From Vitellaria paradoxa (lineage: Eukaryota; Streptophyta; Magnoliopsida; Ericales; Sapotaceae), in assembly GCA_019916065.1 (NCBI GenBank), contig CM034236.1, positions 24,562,358 to 24,626,357 on the forward strand: 64,000 nt of DNA, written 5' to 3'. Below the pieces are notes generated by a model. That model was not told the DNA's origin and did no database searches. It worked only from the letters and a program-made list of their open reading frames with translations. Positions 34,991 to 45,355 of this stretch are shown piece by piece. The translations under genes were made by a program, and so were the position numbers. The first letter of the stretch is position 1; each line of letters starts with the position of its first letter.

Positions 34991-37900
34991 ATGCTATTAA
35001 GATCAGGTAAGGTAGTAGTAGCTGAATCTGAACTAGGAGATCCTTCATACCTTCCTGAACCTTTTTCACCAACCTCACTTTCCACCGTTTCACTTACCAC
35101 ATCCTCCTTTCACTCAATGGCTGAAGTAAGAGGGGAAGGGAGTGTGCATGGGGATAATGAGCCCCAAGAAATTCCGGGTTATACTCCTATAAAAGATCAT
35201 CTTAACCCTGCTAGACAAACTACCCCATCATGCATAGTCTTACCATTAAATAGGGGGAACTTCAACCTTAGGCCAGGAATTATCCAACTTCTTCCTACTT
35301 TCCATGGCCTTGACTCTGAAAATCCCTATAACCATCTTAGGGAGTTCGAGGAAGTGAGCAACACGTGTATAGATCATAATGTTAATGAGGAAGTAGTACG
35401 TCTTCAACTCTTTCCTTTTTCTCTAAAGGACAAAGCCAAGTCCTGGCTTAATTCCCTTCGTCCACGTTCTATTGGAACATGGCGTGAAATGCAAACTGAG
35501 TTTCTTAAGAAATATTTCCCAACTCAAAAAACTCAGTACTATAGGAGACAAATTACCACTTTCTCTTGCAAACCTAATGAGAATTTCTGTCGAGCCTGGG
35601 AAAGGTTTAAGGACCTCTTGATGGCTTGTCCTCACCATGGTTATGAATCATGGAGGTTAGTCAGCATCTTCCACGAATCCCTAACTCCCAGTCTTAAGCA
35701 ATTAGTTTCTACCATGTGTAATGGTACCCTGTTCGATAAGACTGCGGAAGAGGCGATGGAATTCTTTGATATGGTGGCCGAGGATTCTAATGATTGGGAA
35801 ATGGGACCACCTTCTTCTTTAGAGCATAGGAATCCCACATCTAGTGGTCCGTTGATGTTAAGTGAGAGGGATGATCTAAGTGCTAGAATATCTGCATTAC
35901 AACATAAGTTAGATTCCCTTGAACTTAAGAACAAAGAAAAGTTGGTGGAAGTACAAATGGTGTGTAGGGCATGTGACCAAGTAGGACATGACCCCAATTC
36001 ATGTCCAGAGCTTCCTTTACTTAAGGAAGTAGCTTATGGGAATGTGTATGCTAATAACACACAGAACCAACCATTCCCAAATAGAGGTCAGGGGAACACT
36101 CCTTATTCACAAGGTGGGAATGCTAAGTATCAAGGGGGAAATCAACACCCCAATGCTTACCCTCAGGGATGGAAAAATCCTCCAGGCTTTGGGTGGAAAA
36201 ACGATAATCAAAGCCAACCATTCCAACCCTTTTCACCGCCACCCCAATATCAACAACCCAATCCTGTTGCATACCAACCTCCCCAGAAGAGATCCTTTGA
36301 GGAATCTGTTCAACAATTTATGCAACATCAAACGTTGATCAATGATAACTTGGCTAGGTCCATAGATGATATTAGGGGCCAAGTTTCTAAGTTAACTCAG
36401 GCCATGAGCACCACTCAAAGTGGCAAACTTCCTGCACAACCGTTTCCTAATCCAAAAGGCCAGGTGAACATGACTGAGTCGTCAACCTCGAGTGCCAACT
36501 CCCATGAGCAAGTTCAAGCTGTTACTACTCTGCGGAGTGGTAAAATTATTCAAAAACCCACCGATCCTAGAGTCAATGCCACGAGTGAGAAGATAGAACC
36601 AAAAGCTGGTGAGGGGGTTGAAAAAGTGAGTGATGGAGAGGAAAAAGAAAAAGGGAAAGTGAGAGTAGAGGATGAGAGAGAGAATGGAGAAACTGAAAAA
36701 GAAAGTGAGGAGGAACCTAGTGAAGGACCTTTGGTTAGGCCAATTGACCATCCTGTTGAGTATATGCCTAGACCACCTTTTCCGCAGAGACTAGCAAAGG
36801 GCAAGAATGAGACGTTGAATTCTGAAATTTACGAGACTTTCAAACAAGTAAGAATCAACATTCCATTACTTGAAGCCATTAAGCAAAATCCTTCCTATGC
36901 TAGATTTCTCAAGGATATGTGCACCGTGAAGAGGAAGCTCAATGTCAAGGAGAAAGCTTTCTTGACAGAACAAGTGAGTGCCATACTCCAACGTGACACA
37001 CCTCCTAAATATAAGGACCCTGGGTGTCCAACCATTTCATGCATCATAGGGAACCACATTGTTGAGAGAGCTTTGCTTGACCTAGGTGCGAGTGTCAACC
37101 TTTTGCCCTATACGGTTTACCAGCAACTAGGCCTAGGTGAGTTGAAACCCACCAGAGTGACATTACAGTTAGCTGACCGTTCGGTCAAGATGCCCAGAGG
37201 TGTGGTGGAAGACGTATTAGTTCAAGTAGACAAGTTCTACTTCCCAGTGGATTTTATCGTATTGGATACTCAACCAGTTCTTAATCCTACCCAATCTATT
37301 CCGGTTATCCTTGGTAGACCCTTCCTTGCTACGTCCAATGCTGTGATCAATTGTAGGAGTGGGGTCATGAAACTTTCTTTTGGAAATATGACCATGGAAA
37401 TGAATATTTTTAGGGTAGGGAAGCAAATAGGAGAATGTGAGGATATTAGGGAGGTGGACGTGATCCATACTTTGAGCGAGGAGTACTTTGAGCAGACTTA
37501 CTTTGAGGACCCCTTAGAGCGTGCCTTAGCAAGGAGTGAGAATTGTGAAATGTTAGATGGAGAAAACTTTAAGGAGATTGGGGAATTTATAGGTGCTGGA
37601 GATGAGATTATGGCAGTTAGTGGTTGGATACCAACATTTGAACCTATAGAGCCATCTGAGATAAAACCTAAGCCCTCAATGGAATGCCCTCCATGTCCTT
37701 CTAGGAAGCCCTTACCAAGTGAACTCAAGTACGCATTTCTGGGAGAGGGGGAGACATTTCCAGTGGTAGTGTCTGCGAGTTTAGAAAGAGCACAAGAAGA
37801 GAGGTTGCTGGGAGTGTTGAGAGCCCATCGCCAGGCTTTAGGATGGACTATAGCAGATCTTCGAGGTATTAGCCCATTAGTATGTTCTCATCATATATAC

Positions 37901-39031
37901 CTTGAAGATGATGCTAAACCGGTGAGACAAATGCAACGAAGGCTAAACCCTAATATGAAAGAGGTTGTGAAAGGGGAGGTACTTAAGTTGCTTGATGCGG
38001 GTATCATTTACCCCATCTCTGACTCGAAGTGGGTGAGTCCCACTCAAGTAGTTCCTAAGAAATCCGGTGTCACTGTAGTTGAAAATGAGAAACGAGAGTT
38101 AGTGCCACAACGCACTCAAACTGGGTGGCGTATGTGCATTGATTATAGGCGTTTGAACGCAGTGACCCGGAAAGACCATTTCCCACTTCCTTTCCTAGAC
38201 CAAGTGCTTGAGAGAGTTGCAGGTAAATCTTTCTATTGTTTTCTAGATGGGTATTCTGGGTACAATCAAGTGGAAATAGCACTAGAAGATCAGGAAAAGA
38301 CTACCTTCACTTGCCCCTTTGGCACTTTCGCGTATAGACGCATGCCATTTGGGCTATGCAACGCACCCGCGACGTTTCAAAGGTGTGTAATCAGTATTTT
38401 TAGTGATATGGTCGAGAGATTCTTGGAGGTATTTATGGATGATTTCTCCGTCTATGGAGACACATTCGATGAGTGCTTGATCAATCTTGAGAACGTGCTA
38501 GTACGATGTGAGGAGAGCAATTTAGTGCTAAATTGGGAAAAGTGCCACTTTATGGTACAACAGGGGATTGTTTTAGGGCATATAGTGTCATGTCGTGGGA
38601 TAGAGGTAGATAAAGCAAAGGTGGATATCATTCAAAATTTACCTACCCCTCGATGTGTGAAGGATGTTAGATCATTCCTTGGACACGCCGGTTTTTACCG
38701 GAGATTCATTCAATCCTTCAGCTCTCTAGCCCGTCCTCTTTGTTCATTGTTGTCTAATGATGTTCCATTTGAATGGACAACATCATGCCAAGAGGCATTT
38801 GACCGACTTAAACAGTTGCTCACCACCGCACCTATTATTCAAAGCCCGGATTGGTCCCTACCATTCGAGCTTATGTGTGATGCCAGTGATTTTGCAGTGG
38901 GTGCAGTTTTAGGGCAAAGAAAAGAGGGGAAACCCCATGTCATTTACTACGCTAGCAAGACTCTAAATGAAGCTCAAATTAATTATACCACCACTGAGAA
39001 AGAGCTTCTAGCAGGTAGTGTTTGCCCTTGA
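34991..39031 (+). CDS. B: gag-pol polyprotein, gag to RNase H (1346 aa, ends at a frameshift)
   Basis: Starts [12 protein letters not shown], 117 bases after the primer site. Gag core from about residue 90 ([55 protein letters not shown]); zinc knuckle [14 protein letters not shown] at about 324; Gln/Pro-rich linker; Glu/Lys-rich acidic stretch at about 530-580. Protease motif is [12 protein letters not shown] at about 695 (DLG where many have DSG/DTG). RT has [16 protein letters not shown] at about 1047, [23 protein letters not shown] and catalytic FMDD at about 1147. RNase H starts [15 protein letters not shown] at about 1294. An extra base near 39014, compared with A, moves the reading frame; the ORF then ends after [10 protein letters not shown]. 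Otherwise the ORF looks functional. Confidence 0.95.
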   Translation: MLLRSGKVVVAESELGDPSYLPEPFSPTSLSTVSLTTSSFHSMAEVRGEGSVHGDNEPQEIPGYTPIKDHLNPARQTTPSCIVLPLNRGNFNLRPGIIQLLPTFHGLDSENPYNHLREFEEVSNTCIDHNVNEEVVRLQLFPFSLKDKAKSWLNSLRPRSIGTWREMQTEFLKKYFPTQKTQYYRRQITTFSCKPNENFCRAWERFKDLLMACPHHGYESWRLVSIFHESLTPSLKQLVSTMCNGTLFDKTAEEAMEFFDMVAEDSNDWEMGPPSSLEHRNPTSSGPLMLSERDDLSARISALQHKLDSLELKNKEKLVEVQMVCRACDQVGHDPNSCPELPLLKEVAYGNVYANNTQNQPFPNRGQGNTPYSQGGNAKYQGGNQHPNAYPQGWKNPPGFGWKNDNQSQPFQPFSPPPQYQQPNPVAYQPPQKRSFEESVQQFMQHQTLINDNLARSIDDIRGQVSKLTQAMSTTQSGKLPAQPFPNPKGQVNMTESSTSSANSHEQVQAVTTLRSGKIIQKPTDPRVNATSEKIEPKAGEGVEKVSDGEEKEKGKVRVEDERENGETEKESEEEPSEGPLVRPIDHPVEYMPRPPFPQRLAKGKNETLNSEIYETFKQVRINIPLLEAIKQNPSYARFLKDMCTVKRKLNVKEKAFLTEQVSAILQRDTPPKYKDPGCPTISCIIGNHIVERALLDLGASVNLLPYTVYQQLGLGELKPTRVTLQLADRSVKMPRGVVEDVLVQVDKFYFPVDFIVLDTQPVLNPTQSIPVILGRPFLATSNAVINCRSGVMKLSFGNMTMEMNIFRVGKQIGECEDIREVDVIHTLSEEYFEQTYFEDPLERALARSENCEMLDGENFKEIGEFIGAGDEIMAVSGWIPTFEPIEPSEIKPKPSMECPPCPSRKPLPSELKYAFLGEGETFPVVVSASLERAQEERLLGVLRAHRQALGWTIADLRGISPLVCSHHIYLEDDAKPVRQMQRRLNPNMKEVVKGEVLKLLDAGIIYPISDSKWVSPTQVVPKKSGVTVVENEKRELVPQRTQTGWRMCIDYRRLNAVTRKDHFPLPFLDQVLERVAGKSFYCFLDGYSGYNQVEIALEDQEKTTFTCPFGTFAYRRMPFGLCNAPATFQRCVISIFSDMVERFLEVFMDDFSVYGDTFDECLINLENVLVRCEESNLVLNWEKCHFMVQQGIVLGHIVSCRGIEVDKAKVDIIQNLPTPRCVKDVRSFLGHAGFYRRFIQSFSSLARPLCSLLSNDVPFEWTTSCQEAFDRLKQLLTTAPIIQSPDWSLPFELMCDASDFAVGAVLGQRKEGKPHVIYYASKTLNEAQINYTTTEKELLAGSVCP

Positions 39032-40616
39032 TAAGTTTAGGTCATATTTGGTAGGTTCCCATGTCACAGTGTTCACGGACCATGCGGCTTTGAAATACCT
39101 CCTCTCAAAACAAGAGGCCAAACCTCGTCTGATTAGGTGGATACTCCTTCTCCAAGAGTTTAATTTGGAGATCAAGGACAAGAAAGGAGTTGAAAATGTG
39201 GTAGCTGACCATTTGTCTAGACTACCTCAACATGCGTCCAACTCCAGTGACCTACCAATCAATGAGCAATTCCCTGATGAACATCTCATGCATGTTAGCA
39301 CCAACCCACCGGTCCAACCTCCTTGGTATGCAGACATTGCTAACTTCTTAGTGATCGGACAGATGCCCTCCCATTGGACCAAAGTCGATAAAGGTAAATT
39401 CTTACGAAAAGTGCGTAGTTTCTTTTGGGATGAACCATATCTCTACAAATATTGCCCCGATCAGATTGTGAGGCGTTGCATTCCCGAGAATGAGGCCCAT
39501 AGAGTCATTGAGTTTTGTCACTCTCTAGCATGTGGAGGTCACTTCTCCTCAAAGAAAACAGCCGCTAAGATCCTCCAAAGCGGATTTTATTGGCCCTCAT
39601 TGTTTAAGGATGTTCATGATTATTGCCTTCAGTGTGATCGATGTCAACGGTTAGGAGCTCTAACCAAGCGTAATGAGATGCCTCAAAACCCCATAATCGT
39701 TTTGGAGATTTTTGATTGCTGGGGGATTGATTTTATGGGACCATTCCTATATCTTTTGGTTATGAGTACATACTGGTGGCTGTTGATTATGTTTCTAAAT
39801 GGGTAGAGGCCATAGCAACTCGTACCAATGATCATTCGGTAAGTGATAAAATTCTTAAAGGAGTATATCTTTTCACGTTTTGGGATGCCTCGAGCTATTA
39901 TTAGTGACCAAGGCAAACATTTTTGTAATCGGCCTGTAGGTGTATTGCTACGGAGTTATGGTGTGACCCATAAAGTAGGTACCGCGTATCATCCTCAAAA
40001 TAGTGGCCAAGTCGAATTAGCGAATAGGGAGATTAAAGGAATCTTAGAGAAAACTGTTAATCCAACACGCAAAAATTGGTCTCTACGTCTTATCGATGCA
40101 TTATGGGCATATAGAACGGCGTATAAGACTACTCTGGGTATGTCTCCCTATCGCCTTGTCTTTGGCAAGGCTTGTCACTTACCTGTGGAAATGGAGCATA
40201 GAGCTTATTGGGCAATTCGGCACTTCAATGAGAATTTGGATGATGCCGATGTTTTACGAAAGCTCCAACTGAATGAACTTGAGGAATTGCGTAATGATGC
40301 TTTTGAGAATGCAAAGATTTCCAAGGCAAGAATGAAAGCTTTACATGACAAACACATTTCAAGAAAATCCTTTCATATAGGCCAAAAAGTCTTGCTTTAC
40401 AATTCTCGTTTGCATCTCTTCCCGGGCAAGCTCCAATCAAGGTGGTACGGTCCTTTTACTATACTTTCCATCTCCGAACATGGTGTGTGTGAAGTCCATA
40501 ACCCACGTAATAACACCACCTTCAAAGTCAATGGACATCGCCTCAAACCATATTTAGAAAACTTTGTGGCCGAAATTGAAATTTGGGATCTTTTGGATCC
40601 CCCATCTTTCAATTAG
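39018..40616 (+). pseudogene. B: end of RNase H and integrase, two further frameshifts
   Basis: Continues the polyprotein in the next frame: [34 protein letters not shown], integrase H2C2 finger ([17 protein letters not shown]...CLQCDRC), core Asp in [10 protein letters not shown] missing base near 39747 and an extra base near 39841 shift the frame out and back. The reading then runs [24 protein letters not shown] (second Asp; this citation is split by position 39843 onward), Glu in GQVELANRE, and the C-terminus [20 protein letters not shown] to the stop at 40616. Catalytic residues are all present. The three indels are each one base long, so assembly or read error is a real alternative to decay. 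Confidence 0.9.
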
Positions 40617-41600
40617 AATGAGATTAGAAAGATAGTTTAAGTGTATAATAGTAGGTTAGGATAGGTTTTATTTTATCTTTAATTTAGTTTTTTTTATTTT
40701 TGAGTCTAGACGTTTTAAGTTTTTAAATAGCCTAGCTGAAAAAAAAAAAAATTTCTGCTTGATGGTCCCGACCCCCTCTCTAAACGGTCGGGACCACAGT
40801 GTCTTGGCCGAATACATGTTTGAGGGAGGAACTTTCTGTGGTCCCGACCCCCTGCCGAGACGGTCGGGACCCTGCAACCTCTAAAAGTCCCAATTCGGTC
40901 ACTCAAACTTTGATTTCTCTCTTCTAACTCTAAATCCGTTCAAGCCCTTCCTCTCTACTCGGTGTTCTCCTCAAAAAATAAGCAGTCCCGACGGTGGATT
41001 CAACCTTCTCAGCCCTTATTCTTCGAGTATTGGTCATCCAAAGGTATGTTTCTTTGTCATTTCGAGCCCTAGATAGTTTCATTGTTCATTATTCTCCATG
41101 CCCGAGCTTTCAAGCTTTGAGGGTTCAGATTTCTTGCGAAAAAAAAAGCTTTATTTCGAGTTCCAAATAAGGATAGGAAGTGATTCATTCACTTGAGTGC
41201 ATTCTTCACTCATTTGTTCCTTCCTACCCGTGGTTCACAAATGGGGTCCAAGGGTTCAAAAAAAAAAAAAAAACTCTCCAATTTTGAGCTTATTTGCTGA
41301 ATTTTTGTAATTTTCCCTTGAAAATTTGTTATTTGAATTCATGGTGGATGTTGCATGGCCACCGAAATTGTTGAATGGACCCTTCTCGGGTGGATGATGT
41401 ATGGCCACCTAGAGAATTAAATTTGTGAAATTTAGTTTGGGTGGATGATGTATGGCCACCTAAGTTGTCTATTTTGTTTGGGTGAAATTTAGTTTTGATC
41501 TCAATGAATATCTGTCATTAGAAAGGGCCATTGCACTTGGGTGGACATAGGAATTGCTTATTTACTCATTGAATTTTGTTTTTATACTTGTGTAGTTCCC
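40617..41600 (+). other. B: spacer between pol and the env-like ORF
   Basis: Non-coding. It holds an A run (40740-40752), the two copied hairpins (40764-40871), another A run near 41260, and a short repeat GGTGGATGATGTATGGCCACC-like at about 41342-41462 in three variants. It ends in a T-rich acceptor-like sequence finishing TTGTGTAG at 41595, five bases before the ATG. Confidence 0.65.
40764..40871 (+). promoter_or_regulatory. B: LTR-type hairpin pair repeated upstream of the env-like ORF
   Basis: GGTCCCGACC/GGTCGGGACC stems at 40764-40795 and 40840-40871, the same 10-bp arms and 12-base loops as in the LTR. Loops and the sequence between them differ, so this is not simply a piece of LTR inserted recently. 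A role in producing env-like mRNA is only inferred. Confidence 0.6.
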
Positions 41601-42689
41601 ATGCCTCCAAGAACTAAGAAACCAGCAAATAGACAATTAGGGACCCCATCTTTTGATAGGAGTCGTTTTTGGAAAGAAGAGGCTGAAGAGAAATATGATA
41701 ATACATGGGGGAACAAATCGGTGGTAATTGAGCGTTTTTGGCAAATTGATCAGTTTAAGCGTAGTGACTTCAGACTTGAACAAAATTTTGAAGGGAGGCA
41801 GTGGATTAATGTAGCAAAGTTTCATGCTTATTGTATAGTTGATCTGGTTAAGGAATTTTTTGCCAATTTCAAAGCTAACTCAATTATAAGGCGAAAGGGT
41901 AGAGAACGTCTAATCAGTTGGGTAAGGGGAGTTGAAATTACACTCACACCTGATGATTTTGCTCTCATATTTCAATTACCTCGAGTTGAAAATCCAGAAT
42001 TCACTTATCCAGCTGAGGGTACTCCTCCATTTCCAATTGTGGTTTCAGAGATCCTACTAGAGGGTCAGGAATGGGGTGGTGAATATAGGAAACCTGCATC
42101 TGTGTTGAAAGATAAATACTGGGCATTGCACTTGTTTTCTTGTTCCAACCTACTACCTCAAAACAGAACCGCTGATTGTACTCCCCTTAGAGCCAGACTT
42201 ATTTATGCCATTGGGACTGGGATGACAATCGATTTACCCTCATATCTTTGGCACCAAGTAGCTTATACCTGTGAGCACCCTGGAACTCTATCAGCCTTAC
42301 CCTTTGGAGGAGCACTAACAGAGATCTTTAGAAGGAAAGGAGCTTATATCACAGATGACCTACCCATAACCTCAGGACTTCAACCGTTCAATATCACATC
42401 TTATGTTAAATCCAGAGGCTTGATGTTAAAGAAGAAACGGAGGGTAGAGGAATCGGAGGAAGAGGGGGAATCTCCACACCCCCAAGAGGAACAAGAAGAG
42501 GTCACCAATGTTGATTTGGCCAATCAGATTGGAGTTTTAGCCGAACGTATTAGTGTCATGGAGCAGAATCAAGAAGCTGATCACCAGCTCCTGCTACGCA
42601 TTCACCAAAGCCAGCAAACTCAAGGCCTTCTCCTACAGAGTGTTTTGGATTATCTCAGAGAATCTCATCCACCCCCGCCTCCACAGTGA
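41601..42689 (+). CDS. B: env-like ORF of an Athila-type element (362 aa)
   Basis: Intact ORF. I chose MPPRTKKPANRQ at 41601, because it follows an acceptor-like site and H starts similarly (MPPRKK); an ATG at 41541 is in frame but lies in the spacer. Core domain ('putative plant transposon protein' type): VKEFFANFKANSI, GVEITLTPDDFALIFQLP, CTPLRARLIYAIGTGMTIDLPSYL, LPFGGALTEIFRRKG. A basic cluster KKKRR at about 276 is followed by a Glu-rich stretch, a helical coiled coil at about 300-350 and a Pro-rich end. No signal peptide or membrane span is visible, unlike a retroviral Env. The basic cluster could be a nuclear signal. Function unknown. Confidence 0.8.
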   Translation: MPPRTKKPANRQLGTPSFDRSRFWKEEAEEKYDNTWGNKSVVIERFWQIDQFKRSDFRLEQNFEGRQWINVAKFHAYCIVDLVKEFFANFKANSIIRRKGRERLISWVRGVEITLTPDDFALIFQLPRVENPEFTYPAEGTPPFPIVVSEILLEGQEWGGEYRKPASVLKDKYWALHLFSCSNLLPQNRTADCTPLRARLIYAIGTGMTIDLPSYLWHQVAYTCEHPGTLSALPFGGALTEIFRRKGAYITDDLPITSGLQPFNITSYVKSRGLMLKKKRRVEESEEEGESPHPQEEQEEVTNVDLANQIGVLAERISVMEQNQEADHQLLLRIHQSQQTQGLLLQSVLDYLRESHPPPPPQ

Positions 42690-42833
42690 TGGACTTTATG
42701 TTTCTTTCTTTAAGAGTTTAGGAGTGAACTTTTCTTTTTGTTTAATTTGTAATCCTAAAACTCTTTACTCACTTTTAACTGCTGGGATGTTTTTCTAGTT
42801 TGTGTTTGTTTCCATGTTATCTTATTTTTATGG
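42690..42833 (+). other. B: short gap between the env-like ORF and acidic ORF
   Basis: T-rich, 144 bases, no gene. Confidence 0.5.
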
Positions 42834-43490
42834 ATGTTACCTTATGTTAAATTTTGGGTTGTTTATGTTCTTAAACTTTATTTTCCTATTTTTTTTGCAA
42901 AGAACAGGTACTTCATCTATGGTCCAACTAACAATCAATGTAAACAATGGGAACTTAGTACCATAAGTAGAAAACGTAAGTGGGATGCCTTAACCCTTAT
43001 ATCCAATGAGAGTAGCGAGTCTGAGAGTTCAGAGATTGATTGGGAATGGTGGCCTGAGGACTATTTCTTAGAAAGCAATTCACTACCCTTACCATATATA
43101 TATCCACCACTGATGTTCATCACACCTGATCAATTAGATGACCAATGGTGGGATGAAGTTGACCTTCAACTTCTCTTAGATATGGAATGGGCTGAGGTAA
43201 TTATAGCTGATGAGTGGTTAGATGCCCCCTCTTATGCCACAGACACCGACACCATAGAATCTGAAACAAGTTCTTTCTCTGAATACTTTGATATGCCACC
43301 CCTAGAAGACGTCCTTGAAAATGAAAGTAGTAACATTGAGTCTAGGGAGGATGGTGATGTTTACAATGAACTGGACCAAGATGATAATTTTGCTACTTCA
43401 TTGCAACTACTTTTTGAGTATCACTCAACTTTTGATTCTATTGAAGACAACATGAGGTACTCCTTAACCTTTCTTTATCTTTTATGTTAA
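42834..43490 (+). CDS. B: unrecognised acidic ORF (218 aa)
   Basis: I do not recognise this protein. The first 30 residues (MLPYVKFWVVYVLKLYFP...) are hydrophobic and could be a membrane segment. Alternatively they are intron: a strong acceptor-like TTTTTTTTGCAAAGAACAG ends at 42907, just before YFIYGPTNNQ. The rest is very acidic and rich in Ser, Trp and Tyr (SSESESSEIDWEWWPEDYF, DQWWDEVDLQLLLDMEW, EYFDMPPLEDVLE). No zinc finger or coiled coil. Nothing similar follows the env-like ORF in A or H. It could be a captured host exon, a lineage-specific accessory protein, or chance; a 218-codon open frame of this biased composition argues against chance. Confidence 0.5.
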   Translation: MLPYVKFWVVYVLKLYFPIFFAKNRYFIYGPTNNQCKQWELSTISRKRKWDALTLISNESSESESSEIDWEWWPEDYFLESNSLPLPYIYPPLMFITPDQLDDQWWDEVDLQLLLDMEWAEVIIADEWLDAPSYATDTDTIESETSSFSEYFDMPPLEDVLENESSNIESREDGDVYNELDQDDNFATSLQLLFEYHSTFDSIEDNMRYSLTFLYLLC

Positions 43491-43622
43491 TTTCATTAAG
43501 TTTATTCTTTTTATTATTACATTTATGTTCATATTCTTCTCAATTTAGGTTGGGGGGTATATACATCATCCTTATCATGCTCATTGCACACCCTATGCAG
43601 CCACGTATGCTTCTTGTTTTTC

Positions 43623-43656
43623 ACATTGAGGACAATGTTGAGTGTAGGTTGGGGGG
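43623..43656 (+). promoter_or_regulatory. B: internal hairpin and polypurine tract
   Basis: 6-bp stem ACATTG/CAATGT with loop AGGA, then eight bases and GGTTGGGGGG. The same layout occurs in A (21950-21984) and, on the minus strand, in I1 (58951-58966). It could be a second plus-strand priming site; that is inferred. Confidence 0.5.
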
Positions 43657-44357
43657 TAGAATTCGCATGATGATATGATACTCTTATGGTTTGGTTAATT
43701 GTGAAATTAAGTGAGATGGTAAAAAGTGAATTCTGTTCAAGCCTTAATAGGAAACATAATTCAAGTGGAGTGTGTGATAACTTTGTGCATTTTTGGACTA
43801 TTATGGTGGAAAGTTTATGTGCTTAGGAGTAGATTTTATTTGATATTGGTTACTTGAGCATCTTTGGACTAGGTAGAGACTTACACCCTTTATGGTGAGC
43901 TTTTGAGCCTTATATTCTTTTCTTGAGGGGTTGCACATGCTTACATTTCTTTTGCTCTTCACCTTGGATTTCATTGCATCGATTGCATCACAAACACTTA
44001 CATGAGTATCTATGTAGCACATTATGAGTTGTTGCAAGTTTTGAAAATGATGCTAGGCTTTCTTTGTCATTTTGAGCCTTTTTATCCTTTCTTGATATGA
44101 AATTGCCCTAGGAACCAACTTGAAGCCCTTTTAATAAAGTGTGTGATAGATATATATATATTTTCTTTGGTTCCCATCTCATATATTGTCCCTTAACCTT
44201 GTTCACACACTTTTAAGCCTTACCCTCACATGTTTTGGGTTATGAAAAGTGCCTCAATGTCAGTGATGTGAGTGGGGGTTGGGAACTGAAACTTTTGAGA
44301 GCATATTGAGAGAGAATAGTAGGTGGAGAATTTAGCTTATGTTTATTTCATTATTTC

Positions 44358-44429
44358 AAAAGAAAAAAAAAGAAAAAAAGAAAAAAAAAGAAAAAAAAGA
44401 AAAAAAAAAAGAAAAAAAAAAAAAGAAAG
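44358..44429 (+). repeat. B: all-purine A-rich tract
   Basis: About 72 bases of A with single G at irregular steps. The corresponding tract in F (minus strand, 7218-7244) was the target region of the RTE and D. Confidence 0.9.
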
Positions 44430-45160
44430 TCTGTCATTCATTCCTGCTTATGTAATTTTGGGACTTGTGCTTTATATTATAATTATTGAGAATGTCCCAT
44501 GAGTAGTTTGTAAGTTAGTGAATAAACTTCTTGTTGTAGTCCTTCTTGGGGTTGGAAAGGAAATGGGTAGTTTGGGACTTGTGTGCACTTGAACATCTTT
44601 ATCCCAAGACATGTGCTTTGATTTCCATATCTTCCATTGTTAACCATTACCCCTGGCCAAGTTACAACCAAAACAAAGACCTAGTGGATTCTAAGCAAGC
44701 AACTCTTGTATTGTGCATGTAGTGGCATCGTGTAGGTTATGTGATGTGATTTTTACATATGCATTGAAACATGGTTAGGAGCTGTCCACTTTGAGTTTCA
44801 TTTTAATTCATTCATATATCATGGAGTCATGTGCAACTAGGATAGCATTTTATGCTAATAGGAATGTGTGAACCCTTGAATGAGTGAATTTCTTTCTATG
44901 AGTGGAATCCTGTGAGCTTTTGAAGTCAAAACTTAGTTCCATTTATGCTCTTGAAACCTTGTTGAATGAATGAAACAATTTTGCACACATGCTTCTTCTA
45001 CTTTAATAGTCCAAGCATTATGCTTAGCACTTGGAAATTACACATGATATTTGGGTTTTGTGACTTGTTGAGCTTGAACTTAATTCATCTTTGATCTTGA
45101 TCACTTTTTGACACTTTGAGACCATGCCATAGAATTTTGTGGGTATATTCACTGCAAACT

Positions 45161-45240
45161 CTCACGAGACCTTACTCGTCCACTAGGGGGAACCTAGGGG
45201 TTTAAAGGGCTTGCTACACGTAGCTAAGTGTAGCCGTGTT
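45161..45240 (+). ncRNA. B: conserved structured block in the 3'UTR
   Basis: Shared with F (5178-5257, minus) and H (55251-55330), while surrounding UTR is far less similar. Stem 1: CGAG (45165-45168) with CTCG (45175-45178), kept in all three with a changing loop. Stem 2: CTACAC (45214-45219) with GTGTAG (45228-45233), loop ending GCTAA. Stem 2 has compensatory changes in F and H. Role unknown; packaging, export or priming are possible. Confidence 0.55.
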
Positions 45241-45319
45241 TCCAATGAAAAGAGAAATAGGATAGTTGTTGCATCTCATCTTAATCAAGAACATCATGCA
45301 TTTCATTTTAATAAAGAGC

Positions 45320-45338
45320 ATTGCTAGGGACTAGCAAT
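45320..45338 (+). ncRNA. B: terminal hairpin before the polypurine tract
   Basis: Perfect stem ATTGCTAG/CTAGCAAT with loop GGA, ending six bases before the polypurine tract. Identical in F; partly kept in H with one compensated pair. Confidence 0.65.
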
Positions 45339-45344
45339 ATTCAA

Positions 45345-45353
45345 GTTGGGGGG
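45345..45353 (+). promoter_or_regulatory. B: terminal polypurine tract
   Basis: GTTGGGGGG two bases before the 3' LTR start TGATTACAC; the plus-strand primer. Confidence 0.9.
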
Positions 45354-45355
45354 TG

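Larger units (their letters stand above)
43491..45344 (+). other. B: 3'UTR
   Basis: Long non-coding region. It holds polypurine-like GGTTGGGGGG at 43547-43556 and 43647-43656, the second after hairpin ACATTG-AGGA-CAATGT (43623-43638). It continues with sequence shared with A (22130-22745), an all-purine tract at 44358-44429, the conserved block at 45161-45240 and the terminal hairpin. No gene is seen. Confidence 0.7.

Noticed and set aside
39005..39031. Programmed frameshift in B
   Set aside because: No convincing slippery sequence, and A reads through the same site without a shift; two more indels downstream argue for error or decay.
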